Counted from the stretch's first letter, positions 35,366-44,090 are shown. The stretch: 64,000 nucleotides of DNA from Duganella guangzhouensis (GCF_009674535.1 NZ_WKJK01000007.1:248001-312000); one strand, 5' to 3'. A program made the numbers and translations. Notes: a model not told the origin generated them from the sequence alone.

Positions 35366-36503
35366 GCCGCTGCCGCACCGCGATCGTTTCGAGGTGCGCG
35401 GCACCTTCCTCAACTCGGCCTACACGCACCCGATGAGCCGTGCCAGCGCGGACGCGATGGCGACCTATGTCGACTCGCGCATGGCGAATGGCCTGGCCGA
35501 CGGCTACAACATGATGGACGACCGCAATCAGGCCAAAGCGCTGTTTGCACGTTTGATCAATTGCGATGCGGATGAATTGTGCTGGGTGCCCAGCACCATG
35601 GTGGGCGAGAACCTGATTACCGCCGGCATGGATCTGGCCGGCCGCCGCGCGCACGTGGTCACCGATGCCGCGCACTTCGAAGGTTCGCTCTATATGTACG
35701 AGCAGCTGCGGCACGCTGGCGTGGAAGTGACGGTGCTGCCGCTGCAAGACAACGGCATCGACTTGGATCAGCTGGAGCAGGCGATCCGGTCGGACACGCG
35801 CTTGGTCGCGCTGTCGCTGGTGTCGGCGCTGAACGGCTTCCAGCACGACCTTAAGGCGGTGTGCGCGCTGGCCCACGCCAAGGGCGCGCTGGTGTTTGCC
35901 GACATCATCCAGGCGGCTGGCGCGGTACCGATCGATGTGCGCGATAGCGGCGTTGATTTCTGCGCCTGCTCCACCTACAAATGGCTGATGGGTGATTTCG
36001 GCGTCGGCTTCCTCTACGTGCGGCGCGACCGCCTGGATCAGTTGCGCCAGTCGCAGTATGGTTACCGCCAGCTGACGCGCTTTGGCTCCAATTTCCTGCC
36101 CTTCGAATCGCCGGCCGATGCGCTGTTCAGCTTTGACCAAGGTACTGGTAGCGGCGCGCGTTTTGAAGTCGGCACGCTCGGTAATGCCGCAGTGGCGGCG
36201 CTGCGGGTGTCGCTGGAATACCTGCTGGAGACCGGCGTGGACGTGATCCAGGCCCACCGCGCGCCGATGATGGCGCGCCTGCAGGATGCGCTGCCCGGCG
36301 CCGGCTTCATTCCGCTGACACGGCGCGACAGCGGCGGCCCGATTGCCGCTTTCGCCTGGCGCGACGCCATGTCCTTGCAACCGCGCTTGCGCGATGCGGG
36401 GATCAACATCCAGCTGTATGCGCATCGCTTGCGTGTGTCGCCTTCCGTATTCAACTCCATGGACGATATCGAGAAGTTGATTGATGTCCTGACTCACCAC
36501 TGA
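35355..36503 (+). CDS. Class V PLP-dependent enzyme (aminotransferase/epimerase-like)
   Basis: A 382-residue fold-type I PLP enzyme of the class V aminotransferase group, which includes cysteine desulfurases, isopenicillin N epimerase-like enzymes and kynureninase-like proteins. The cofactor lysine is Lys209 in CSTYKWLMGDFGVG, and FADIIQAAGAVPID supplies the PLP aspartate. No signal peptide is present, so this copy is cytoplasmic while its paralogue at 32475-33746 is exported. The two share WLMG(D/E)FG and the surrounding pattern, so they arose by duplication. The start lies inside the end of the S10 gene, giving translational coupling. The reaction is unknown; racemisation or beta-elimination of a peptide-derived amino acid would fit the company. 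Confidence 0.83.
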   Translation: MTIKPLPHRDRFEVRGTFLNSAYTHPMSRASADAMATYVDSRMANGLADGYNMMDDRNQAKALFARLINCDADELCWVPSTMVGENLITAGMDLAGRRAHVVTDAAHFEGSLYMYEQLRHAGVEVTVLPLQDNGIDLDQLEQAIRSDTRLVALSLVSALNGFQHDLKAVCALAHAKGALVFADIIQAAGAVPIDVRDSGVDFCACSTYKWLMGDFGVGFLYVRRDRLDQLRQSQYGYRQLTRFGSNFLPFESPADALFSFDQGTGSGARFEVGTLGNAAVAALRVSLEYLLETGVDVIQAHRAPMMARLQDALPGAGFIPLTRRDSGGPIAAFAWRDAMSLQPRLRDAGINIQLYAHRLRVSPSVFNSMDDIEKLIDVLTHH

Positions 36504-36517
36504 CAGCAAGGAATAGC

Positions 36518-36922
36518 ATGACCCACCTGAAAAAAACCAGCGGCCCGGTAGCGGAATTTTATGCGCCGGAAAACAACCGTTATCCGTTCTCGGAAGCGGT
36601 CCGCGTTGGAGACACGATATACCTTTCAGGACAGATCGGCATTAACGCGGGCGGCCTGGTGCCCGGCTTTGACGCGCAAGTGAAGCAGATGATGGATAAC
36701 GTTCAGGCCACGCTGAAAGGACTGGGCCTGGGCATGGAACACCTGGTCAAGTGCTCGGTGTTCATGGACGACATGGACAAATGGCCGGCCTTCAACGCGA
36801 TTTATGTGTCGTACTTTGACGCTGCGCGCCTGCCGGCGCGCAGCGCCTTTGGCGCAAGCGGTTTGGCGCTGGGTGCGGAAGTTGAGATAGATTGCATCGC
36901 CATGGCGCCGGCTGCCGCCTGA
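36518..36922 (+). CDS. RidA-family enamine/imine deaminase
   Basis: A 134-residue RidA/YjgF/UK114-family protein. Diagnostic parts are YPFSEAVRVGDTIYLSGQIG near the N-terminus, VKCSVFMDDMDKWPAFNAIY, and the Arg of LPARSAFGASGLALGAEVEIDCIA, which anchors the substrate carboxylate. RidA hydrolyses reactive enamines/imines released by PLP enzymes. Its place 15 bases after a PLP enzyme, with AAGGA as ribosome site, makes it the likely clean-up partner of that enzyme. This supports a reaction that releases a 2-aminoacrylate-type or related imine. Confidence 0.92.
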   Translation: MTHLKKTSGPVAEFYAPENNRYPFSEAVRVGDTIYLSGQIGINAGGLVPGFDAQVKQMMDNVQATLKGLGLGMEHLVKCSVFMDDMDKWPAFNAIYVSYFDAARLPARSAFGASGLALGAEVEIDCIAMAPAAA

Positions 36923-36937
36923 AGTAAGAAGACACCA

Positions 36938-36959
36938 ACCGCCGCCATTGCGCGGCGGT
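36938..36959. terminator. Shared hairpin between ridA and the convergent regulator
   Basis: Perfect 8-base arms ACCGCCGC (36938-36945) and GCGGCGGT (36952-36959) with a 6-base loop fill the short gap between two convergent genes. No strong T-run is seen, but the position suits a two-way terminator. Confidence 0.65.
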
Positions 36960-36962
36960 GAT

Positions 36963-37676
36963 TTACGCCGATTCGTTTTGGCGCAGCGCCTCTAAATAGT
37001 TATAGATGGTGTAGCGGGTCACACCCAACGCCGCAGCGGCGCGTTCCACGCCCCCTTTGACGATAAAAAGTCCCCGCTGCTGCATCGTGAGCACGGCCTG
37101 GGTCTTCTCGGCTTTGCTCATCATGGTGATCGGCTTGCCGTTGCGTCTCACCGCGTCAGCAATAATCTCCTGCATCAGAACATCCATCTCGGGCTTTTCA
37201 CCCGCAGGCTGCGACGCCAGCAATGCCGGTCGCAAAAACTGTCCGAGCCAGGCATGTGCCATTTCAAAATTGCTCATGTCGGCGTTCAAGCATAAAGCCG
37301 CAAACGGATTACCCGCGCTGTCTCTGAAAATCACCGTGCCTGATTTCAATGGCCGATGGCTGGCACTCACGGTCTCATACCCCTCGATGACCGAGTGCAC
37401 CGGATCGCCACTCTTGGACAGCTCCGCAGTGGCGGCCGCGAATCCCTTATCGTCTTTGGGCCCGTTCAGAATCGATGCGCCGACGCTACGGCCGGAGATG
37501 TGACCGTTAGCGATGGCGACCACCGAGCCGTCAGGCTTGGTGATATCGTGCAGCACTACTTCAATATGGGGACCAACGATTCCACCCAACATTTGCACGA
37601 TCGGATGCAGTCCGGCCATGATCGTTTTTCGTTCCGCAACGATTTCCGGCGATAACTTGGGGCGCTTAGCTTTCAT
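36963..37676 (-). CDS. YheO/DauR-type regulator (PAS-like plus helix-turn-helix)
   Basis: About 237 residues from the ATG at 37676; TTG at 37691 would add five. The N-terminal two thirds match the YheO-like PAS domain (GLHPIVQMLGGIVGPHIEVV, DGSVVAIANGHISGRSVG, FRDSAGNPFAALCLNADMS). The C-terminus is the HTH_22 helix-turn-helix (FIVKGGVERAAAALGVTRYT, IYNYL). The best known relative, DauR, represses D-arginine catabolism. It converges on the S10-PLP-RidA operon, and its own upstream region has the CAACAAATTGT palindrome found at the peptidase promoters. It is therefore the probable, self-regulating repressor of the cluster. Confidence 0.85.
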   Translation of the reverse strand: MKAKRPKLSPEIVAERKTIMAGLHPIVQMLGGIVGPHIEVVLHDITKPDGSVVAIANGHISGRSVGASILNGPKDDKGFAAATAELSKSGDPVHSVIEGYETVSASHRPLKSGTVIFRDSAGNPFAALCLNADMSNFEMAHAWLGQFLRPALLASQPAGEKPEMDVLMQEIIADAVRRNGKPITMMSKAEKTQAVLTMQQRGLFIVKGGVERAAAALGVTRYTIYNYLEALRQNESA

Positions 37677-37712
37677 TGTCGTGACTAGCAATAATTATTA
37701 ACATCACTATAT

Positions 37713-37725
37713 CAACAAATTGTGG
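37713..37725. promoter_or_regulatory. Candidate operator upstream of the YheO/DauR-type regulator
   Basis: CAACAAATTGTGG lies 37 bases before the regulator start. It matches the perfect palindrome at 33809 except for one base, and shares the flank ATAT on its left. This suggests autoregulation. Confidence 0.6.
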
Positions 37726-37754
37726 TCTATGCGCACAATTTACGCCGGCGTGGC

Positions 37755-39977
37755 CTAGTAGCTCAACCCGTAGCCGTAAGGGTACAACGTGTCGGCTGCC
37801 GGGTATCCGGGCGCGTCGGGATCGTTGTCGATCACGGCTTGCAAGCGGTTGGCCAGCGCGAACGGTAGCTTGCCTTGCGGCTTGACCTGCCCGCTCAGCA
37901 CATCCAGCAGCGCACGGTCGGAAACGCCAAAGGTCGCCACCAGCGCGCCGGCCGAGCGCAGGCCACTGGCCTCATCCAGCACATACGGATTGCGGAAGTA
38001 GATCTCCAGCACCGTGCGTTCCGCGCCCACCTCGCGCATCACCGCCTGGATCTCGGCCAGCGATGGCGAGATGCGCCACGACTGCGCCTGCGCCATGGTG
38101 CTGAACGACAGGCTGTTGACTTCCCACGGCAAGGCGCCGCCGAAGATCAGCCCCATCGGCCGTCCCGGCGCCAGCTCGGCATCGTCGGCACAGCGTGCAT
38201 TGCGCGCCGGCGCCAGCTCGCAACCATCCTCCGCGCCCCACACCTTGCCAGTGCGCGGATTGAGCTTGGACGGATCGGCGCCGCTGTCGGCACCACGGGT
38301 GCGGTAGCCGCTGGTGTTCACATTGCGCACCACCACCCGGATCAGCGCATAGTCATGACCGGCCGCGCTGGCACGCGTCTCCCCCGGCGCCGAACCATCG
38401 GTGACGCGGAAGCCGTGCCGCTCCGCCTCGGCCCGGTCCACACCCATGGTGTACAGCTTGGCGCCGGCCTTCAACGGCAACAGGCGCGCGCCGTCCTTGA
38501 CGCCATTCTGCAACAGCACCACCGACTGCTGCTGCACTTTCAGCCCGGCGGCGCGCTTGTCAGCGCTGCCGACCACCGCATCGGCGCGCGCGGCGTCGAC
38601 ATAGGGATTCTCGAACAGGCCAAGCTGGAACTGCTCGGTCAACAATCGGCTGGCGGCCAGATCGATGCGCTGCTCGGTCACCAGCCCGGCGCCCACCAGC
38701 GCCGACACTGTCGCCGCCTGATGGAAGCCGGACAGCACATCGGTGCCGCCATTGACCGCCGCCGCGATCCGCTCGGGCACCGTCAACTGCTCCAGTCCCC
38801 ACGCGCGGTCACTGACAATGCCGGTGTCGGAATTGACATTACCCTGGAAGCCCAGCTGCTTGCGCAGAAGATCGTCGACCACCTGGGCGTTGAAGGCGAA
38901 GCCAATCTGCTTGTAGTCCACGCCCTCATAGCGCAGCTGGCGCGGCACGCCGTAGTACGGCATGATCGACGACACCCCAGCCTTGATCGCCGCCTTGAAT
39001 GGCTTGAGCGCGGCGTCGAACTGGCCGGCCGGATAGGTCTGCCATTTGCCGAACGAGTAATGCGGATCGAGCCCATCTTCCTGCGGCCCGCCGCCGGGGA
39101 AGTGTTTGATGGTCAGCGCCACCGACGACGCCGGATTCAGCGCCCCACCCTGCAAGCCCTCGACCAGCGCTGTGATGATGTCGGCGCTGAGATCCGCGTT
39201 TTCGCCAAAGGTCTCCTGCACCCGGTGCCAGCGCGGCTCGGTGGCCAGGTCGGCCTGATAACCGTACATGCCACGGATGCCCAGCGCGCGCCACTCCTGC
39301 CCCATCACCCGCGCCAGCACCCGCGCCGGTTCAACGCTGCCGGCGCCCAGCACCGCCGCCGCGATGCCCGGTTCCTTGGGGAATTCGCTCAGCACTCCGG
39401 CGCCGCTGCTGATGCCGAAGCGCGGATCGGTGTCGACGTGGTTGCGCGAGTTACTCTTGAATAGCACCGGTATGCCCAAGCGCTGCGCCTCGGCCAGCGC
39501 CTGCACGCTGTTGATGAAGCCGGCCATCTGGCCGGGCGTGACCGCAGGCCCGCTCATGCCGCCGCTATCGGCTGGACAGGCGGCGGCGCCGGCCACCAGA
39601 TTGCGCAGGATGAAGCGCGTCATATGCTCGCCGCCGACCAGCGCCTGCGCCTGCGGCGGCAAGGCGCCATCGCAGCCGGCGTTGAGGGTATCGATCAGCA
39701 TCAGGCCCGCCTTCTCCTGCAAGGTCATGCGCGCCACCAGATCGGCCACCCGCTGCGTGGTCGGCAGGCGCCAGTCCTCATACGGTTCCAGTTGGCCGTT
39801 GCCATTAGCATCGCGGAATGCCAGCCCGTCGACCCGCAGCACCGCCTTGCTGCGCACGCCGATCTCCGGCTGCGCCGGCGCCGCAGCCAACGTGACATGC
39901 AACGCCGCGCCCAGCGCGACGACCATGGCGCGCCGCACCCGTTGGCGCCGGGAATGCGTGTGATGGAAGGTTTTCAT
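37755..39977 (-). CDS. Glycoside hydrolase family 3 enzyme (beta-glucosidase/xylosidase type)
   Basis: A 740-residue exported GH3 enzyme. A signal region (RAMVVALGAALHVTLAAA) precedes PYEDWRLPTTQRVADLVARM, the usual GH3 opening. The substrate-binding KHFPGGG is followed by the nucleophile region NVNSDTGIVSDRAWG, where the SDxG aspartate is expected. The C-terminal (alpha/beta)6 sandwich has LRSAGALVATFGVSDRALLD and ends with YPYGYGLSY. GH3 enzymes release glucose, xylose or other sugars from non-reducing ends; specificity is not visible. An unusual EF-hand-like DANGNGQLEPYED near residue 55 may bind calcium. A LacI-type operator lies 27 bases upstream. Confidence 0.9.
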   Translation of the reverse strand: MKTFHHTHSRRQRVRRAMVVALGAALHVTLAAAPAQPEIGVRSKAVLRVDGLAFRDANGNGQLEPYEDWRLPTTQRVADLVARMTLQEKAGLMLIDTLNAGCDGALPPQAQALVGGEHMTRFILRNLVAGAAACPADSGGMSGPAVTPGQMAGFINSVQALAEAQRLGIPVLFKSNSRNHVDTDPRFGISSGAGVLSEFPKEPGIAAAVLGAGSVEPARVLARVMGQEWRALGIRGMYGYQADLATEPRWHRVQETFGENADLSADIITALVEGLQGGALNPASSVALTIKHFPGGGPQEDGLDPHYSFGKWQTYPAGQFDAALKPFKAAIKAGVSSIMPYYGVPRQLRYEGVDYKQIGFAFNAQVVDDLLRKQLGFQGNVNSDTGIVSDRAWGLEQLTVPERIAAAVNGGTDVLSGFHQAATVSALVGAGLVTEQRIDLAASRLLTEQFQLGLFENPYVDAARADAVVGSADKRAAGLKVQQQSVVLLQNGVKDGARLLPLKAGAKLYTMGVDRAEAERHGFRVTDGSAPGETRASAAGHDYALIRVVVRNVNTSGYRTRGADSGADPSKLNPRTGKVWGAEDGCELAPARNARCADDAELAPGRPMGLIFGGALPWEVNSLSFSTMAQAQSWRISPSLAEIQAVMREVGAERTVLEIYFRNPYVLDEASGLRSAGALVATFGVSDRALLDVLSGQVKPQGKLPFALANRLQAVIDNDPDAPGYPAADTLYPYGYGLSY

Positions 39978-40003
39978 CGTGTCTCCTGCTCGGAATTATT
40001 ATT

Positions 40004-40023
40004 TTAGTCAAACGTTTAACTAA
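40004..40023. promoter_or_regulatory. LacI-family-type operator before the GH3 gene
   Basis: TTAGTCAAAC/GTTTAACTAA is a 20-base palindrome with one mismatched pair and the central CG within AAACGTTT that is typical of LacI/GalR-family sites. It lies 27 bases upstream of the GH3 start. No LacI gene is in the window. Confidence 0.6.
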
Positions 40024-40182
40024 TAAAGCGAGCATAGACGAACTGCGCCCTTGAGCGCCAAACTTTTATTGGGATATCTGCTATCTGGAAAATGGATAGC
40101 GGAGCGCAGAATAGGTCGGCGCGCTCCACTCCGTCTATGCAAAAAACCGCGATTCACTGGGTAATGCCGCCAAGTAAGCGCT

Positions 40183-40272
40183 GTCGTCCCGGCGAAAGCC
40201 GGGCGGTCCTGCGGCCCATGCTGAATTTGCCTGGCATGCGCCCTATGGATTCCGGCTTTCGCCGGAATGACG
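40183..40272. repeat. REP-like inverted pair downstream of the DUF4198 gene
   Basis: The stretch 39978-40354 has no gene. It contains GTCCCGGCGAAAGCCGGG (about 40186-40203) and an inverted copy, ATTCCGGCTTTCGCCGGAAT (40249-40268). Each folds on itself (CCGGC-GAAA-GCCGG), and the two also pair with each other. Such extragenic palindromes are widespread in betaproteobacteria and can end or protect transcripts. Confidence 0.7.
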
Positions 40273-40354
40273 AAGGGCGATCTCGGCTTAACTTAACGGC
40301 ATTACAGCTTGACGCTGGCTGTTTGGGCACGGCAGCGAGTTCGCGTCACCACGA

Positions 40355-41158
40355 TCACTGATCCAATACGCGGAACGTCAAGGTGTAGTTGTTACCGTAC
40401 ATCGGCGCGGCGGCACCGGCTGGTGCTGGTGCCTGATAGCGAATCAGCGCCAGATAAATGCCCGCTTTGGTCAACGGCAAGGCGACTTTTCCGTCCGCAT
40501 CGGTGGACACATTTTGCACCGTGCTCTGGCTGGCGAAATCCATCGGCGAGCGATAGACGCTGACCTTTTGATTCGGCAGCGGCTTGCCGTCGTATTGCAC
40601 GGTAAAGTTGAATTTCTCGTTGACGAACAAATCGCTAGGATGGGTGACGGCGACGATTTCCAAGCCCTTCCCTACCGGTGCCAGCGCTTTGGTCGATGGC
40701 TTGCCGGCGGTGACATAGGCCTCGGAAATCGACAGCGACTGGTAGTGGCTCAGCAACTTGGCATCGGCCGGAATGACTTGCTGTGGATCGCGCGCGGATT
40801 CGACTTTGCCATTGCGTTCCCAGGTGCGGAACACGGCACCCAGTCGCGGGCCGGTGCTGAGGCGATAGGTGCCTTTCTCATCGGGCAGTTTTTGTTCGGC
40901 GACCGTGCGTTGCTTGAACTGGTGGATGTCGCCAAACGGAATGCGCTCGCCTTCCGGCGTGACGATGACAAATGCGGTGTCGCCAAACGCCACGTCCGAC
41001 ACAAAGAATTTCTCGGTGAAGCCGGCATCGACGCCGATCATCTCTTTCGGCTGAATGTCGAAGCTGTTCGGCAGCAGGAATGGCGTATGCGCATGCGCGC
41101 TCAGCGCGACGAAGCACGATGCGGCGATGAAGGTGCGCAGCAAAATTGGGCGTTTCAT
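40355..41158 (-). CDS. Exported DUF4198 protein
   Basis: A 267-residue periplasmic protein with signal peptide (FIAASCFVALSAHA). It then has HTPFLLPNSFDIQP and the beta-sandwich repeats typical of DUF4198, ending in NNYTLTFRVLDQ. DUF4198 proteins often accompany TonB receptors and are thought to bind or help handle metals or metal complexes; this is not firmly established. It overlaps the EF-hand gene by four bases (ATGA), so the two are made together downstream of a Fur-box-controlled receptor. The histidine-poor sequence shows no obvious metal cluster. Confidence 0.85.
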   Translation of the reverse strand: MKRPILLRTFIAASCFVALSAHAHTPFLLPNSFDIQPKEMIGVDAGFTEKFFVSDVAFGDTAFVIVTPEGERIPFGDIHQFKQRTVAEQKLPDEKGTYRLSTGPRLGAVFRTWERNGKVESARDPQQVIPADAKLLSHYQSLSISEAYVTAGKPSTKALAPVGKGLEIVAVTHPSDLFVNEKFNFTVQYDGKPLPNQKVSVYRSPMDFASQSTVQNVSTDADGKVALPLTKAGIYLALIRYQAPAPAGAAAPMYGNNYTLTFRVLDQ

Positions 41159-41628
41159 GATTTTTCTCCATCCGTTTTATCGACCTTGCCATCGCCATTG
41201 GTGTCGGTCCGTTTGAACGTTTTGTCGGCGATCGCGTTTTCTTCTTCCACCGTCAGCTTGCCGTCGTGATCGGTATCCAGAATATTGAAGCGCACATGGG
41301 CCTGCTTGATCGAGCCGGCGTAGCTGTCGTCCTGGGCACGGCCGGCGTACTGCTGCTTCAGGCGTCCTTCGAACTCGGCCACGTATTCGTCTTCGCTCAG
41401 CCAGCCGTCGCGATTGGTGTCGGCCGCCGCGAAGCGCTGCTTGCGTACCGCGTCGTATTCCTCGCGCGTGACCACACCGTCGCGGTTGGCGTCGTAGCCG
41501 CCGATGAATGCCGACAAGCCATGACCGCCCGCCGGCGCCGCCGGCCCTTCGGCTGCGGCCGCCGCAGCGGTTGCCGTCATCGCGGCAACCACGGCCGCGA
41601 TGACGAGACGACTTTTCTGTGTTTTCAT
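41155..41628 (-). CDS. Exported EF-hand calcium-binding protein
   Basis: A 157-residue exported protein. A signal peptide (SRLVIAAVVAAMTATAAAAA) is followed by four EF-hand loops: DANRDGVVTREE (about 45-56), DTNRDGWLSEDE (about 69-80), DTDHDGKLTVEE (about 118-129) and DTNGDGKVDKTD (about 142-153). All keep the acidic positions 1, 3 and 5 and Gly 6, so calcium binding is likely. It sits between the iron-type TonB receptor and the DUF4198 gene on the same strand and may serve as a periplasmic calcium or metal sensor for that uptake unit. It is coupled to the DUF4198 gene by a four-base overlap. Confidence 0.88.
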   Translation of the reverse strand: MKTQKSRLVIAAVVAAMTATAAAAAAEGPAAPAGGHGLSAFIGGYDANRDGVVTREEYDAVRKQRFAAADTNRDGWLSEDEYVAEFEGRLKQQYAGRAQDDSYAGSIKQAHVRFNILDTDHDGKLTVEEENAIADKTFKRTDTNGDGKVDKTDGEKS

Positions 41629-41666
41629 GTGTGCCCCTTTTTTCTGTTGATGAGAAGTGAATAAAA

Positions 41667-41691
41667 CCGCCGGCCTTGCTCAGGCCGGCGG
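41667..41691 (-). terminator. Terminator after the Fur-controlled receptor
   Basis: Arms CCGCCGGCCT (41667-41676) and AGGCCGGCGG (41682-41691) with a 5-base loop, followed on the minus strand by TTTTATTC. A good intrinsic terminator seven bases after the receptor stop; the EF-hand gene needs read-through or its own promoter. Confidence 0.8.
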
Positions 41692-41697
41692 GACAAG

Positions 41698-44007
41698 TTA
41701 AAACGCCAGGTTCAGCGACGCGGCCGCAGTGCGGCCCGATTCGGTCAGCAGTTCCATATCGCGGCGGTCACGCGCAACCGACGGTTGCAGATTGCGCGCG
41801 CTGGAATAATCCCAGTAACGTTTGTCGCCGAGGTTGTAGATGCCGAGATCCAGGCGCGTGTTCTTGTTGATCTGCCAGTAGCTGATCAGGTCGAACACGG
41901 CATAGCCTGGCACACGGAACAGCGCCGTGGTGGAATCGGTCAGCGCGGTGCCGGCGTTGGTGTAGGCATCGCGATTGGTCGCCACTGCCTGTTTGCCGGC
42001 GACGAAGGTGCCGGTCAGATTCAGTCCCCATGCTTTTTGTGGCGCGTCGTAGCCGGCGCCGATGATGGCTTTGCGTGGCAGCACCGAATCGAGTGGCACG
42101 TCCTTGTCGCCGTCGTAGTGGGATTTGGAGGTGCCACGGCTCAAGCCCATGGCCCAGGTAGAGTAAAAGCCTTGGGCCAGCGGATTCCACTGTCCGTGCT
42201 CCAGCCGCGCGCTGAGTTCGAGGCCGTAAATCTTGGCATCGTCGCGATTCTCGGCCTGGTAGATGGTGCCGATGTGCGCCGGCACATTGGTGAACAGGCT
42301 TGGATACAGCGCGCGCGTGTAGCGAGTGTAGGCGATGAAGTTGTTGTACTTGGTGTAGAACAGCGACGAGTTCAAGGTCACGCCCGGCGTCGGCTTACCC
42401 TTGACGCCGACTTCGAAGGCATCGCTGGTTTCCTCTTTCAGATTTTGGTTGCCGACCAGCGCGTACTGGTTGCCGGTGAGGTAGTTGCTGGCCAGGTTCC
42501 AGGAGCCGAAGATCTCGCCGGCCGATGGCGCGCGGCCGCTACGCTTGTATTGCGCGTACGCCAGCATGGTTGGCGTCAGGTCGTAGCTCAGGCCAAGGCT
42601 GGGGCTCCAGATGGTGTTGCTGCGGCTGCCGTACATCTTTTCCACGTCGGCGATCGTCAGTACGCCCGAGACAAAGTTGTCCAGATCACGTGTCTTGATT
42701 TTGACGTAGTCGCCGCGCAAGGCGGGGATCACCATCAGGCGATGGCCGCCGAGGTCGAAGCTGATGTCATCCTGCACGAAGACGCCCGCGCGCACGGTGG
42801 TGGTGTCGGGCTGCGGCTTCATGTAGCCGGAGACGTTCCATGGCCGGTCCACGTCCTGCGTGGAGGCGTTGATGCCATAGCTGACGTTGTGCCGATCCAG
42901 TCGCTTGCTGGCCACGCTCGACACGCCCCAGGTCCGGGTCTTGTTCTCGGACACATTGCGCACTTTGGCGCTGGTGGACAAGGTGGTGGTGTCGGTGGTG
43001 TCTTCGGTATCGGTGCTCTGGAAGTACAGGCGCGTATCGGCTTGATCGATCCAGGCGTAGTTCGGGGTCCATTGGTGCGTCAGCTGCAGCGTGTTGCGGC
43101 TGGTGTCGCTATGCTGCTGCGAATTTTCGGTGATGGTGGTGCTATTGGTGTCCCAGCCGTTGAAGAAGGTGTCGTTCTTGCGGCGGTATAAATCGGCCGA
43201 CAGTTCGAGTCGATTGCGGGCGTCGATACGCAGGCCGCCCTTGAGCAGCAAGGCGTCCGAGTTCCAGTCGTTCGCCATGCTGTCGACGATATCGCTGTTG
43301 TTGCGGGTGGCGTGGCCGTCGCGGCGCGAATAGCTGATCAGTCCGTCCAGATTGCCGCTTTTACCGGCGGCGGTCACGCTCTCGTTCCACGAGCGGTCGG
43401 CCGAGTCGTAGCCGAGTTTGGCGCCGAAGTAAGAGGTCTTGTCGCCACGCAGATAGTCGTCGGCCGACTTGGTCTTGAAGCTCACCGCGCCACCGATGCC
43501 GCCGGCCGAACGCTTGGCCGAGGTGGTGCCGGAGAGGATATTCACGGTGGAGAACATCTCCGGATCGATGAAGTCGCGACCGACACCAAAGGTATTGACG
43601 CCGGCCCGGCTGACGTAAGGACGGGTGGTGGCATCCGGCATTTCCACGCCATCGACATCCATGCCGACACGGTTGCCTTCGATGCCGCGAATGTTATAGC
43701 CGGTGGTGCCGGAACGGTCGAAGCTGCTGCGGTTGCGCGTGGTGCCGGCGGCGGTGCCGGGCGCGGACACCAGCGGTTGATTGCGCACCACGTCCTTCAT
43801 GTTGTTGGCGCGATCCAGCTCGTCGCCGCTGATGGTGGTGCTTGTGCCCGGTTCTGCCTGCTCGGTGACGTCGACTTGCGGCAGGATTTGTGGGGCTGGG
43901 GATGGGGTGTTGCTGTTTTCCTGGGCAAATGCCGAGGCCAGGAACAGGGTGGAGATGGCGCAGGCCAAGGCGGTCCGGGCCAGCAGAGGGTTGGGGCATC
44001 CAGTCAT
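41698..44007 (-). CDS. TonB-dependent receptor, haemoglobin/lactoferrin-receptor type
   Basis: Outer membrane receptor of 769 residues. A signal peptide (ALACAISTLFLASAFAQ) precedes the TonB box region VDVTEQ and a plug with NMKDVVRNQPLVSAPG, GYNIRGIEGNRVGMDVDGVE and KRSAGGIGGAVSFKTK. This is the pattern of the haem/haemoglobin/transferrin receptor group. The barrel ends TAAASLNLAF. A Fur box 84 bases upstream shows iron repression. It is followed by a terminator and by EF-hand and DUF4198 genes. Haem or another iron source is the probable ligand; conserved haem-pocket histidines could not be placed with certainty. Confidence 0.9.
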   Translation of the reverse strand: MTGCPNPLLARTALACAISTLFLASAFAQENSNTPSPAPQILPQVDVTEQAEPGTSTTISGDELDRANNMKDVVRNQPLVSAPGTAAGTTRNRSSFDRSGTTGYNIRGIEGNRVGMDVDGVEMPDATTRPYVSRAGVNTFGVGRDFIDPEMFSTVNILSGTTSAKRSAGGIGGAVSFKTKSADDYLRGDKTSYFGAKLGYDSADRSWNESVTAAGKSGNLDGLISYSRRDGHATRNNSDIVDSMANDWNSDALLLKGGLRIDARNRLELSADLYRRKNDTFFNGWDTNSTTITENSQQHSDTSRNTLQLTHQWTPNYAWIDQADTRLYFQSTDTEDTTDTTTLSTSAKVRNVSENKTRTWGVSSVASKRLDRHNVSYGINASTQDVDRPWNVSGYMKPQPDTTTVRAGVFVQDDISFDLGGHRLMVIPALRGDYVKIKTRDLDNFVSGVLTIADVEKMYGSRSNTIWSPSLGLSYDLTPTMLAYAQYKRSGRAPSAGEIFGSWNLASNYLTGNQYALVGNQNLKEETSDAFEVGVKGKPTPGVTLNSSLFYTKYNNFIAYTRYTRALYPSLFTNVPAHIGTIYQAENRDDAKIYGLELSARLEHGQWNPLAQGFYSTWAMGLSRGTSKSHYDGDKDVPLDSVLPRKAIIGAGYDAPQKAWGLNLTGTFVAGKQAVATNRDAYTNAGTALTDSTTALFRVPGYAVFDLISYWQINKNTRLDLGIYNLGDKRYWDYSSARNLQPSVARDRRDMELLTESGRTAAASLNLAF

Positions 44008-44090
44008 ATACTTTTTTCGTCGTTGTTATTAGCTGGATACCTCCTTTATGGTGTGGTGGGGATTTCTGGCTGGCGCATCATGATATATCA

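Noticed and set aside
44035..44046. Strong Shine-Dalgarno AAAGGAGGT about 30 bases before the Fur-controlled receptor start
   Set aside because: No start codon lies at a usable distance after it, so an upstream short peptide is not supported.
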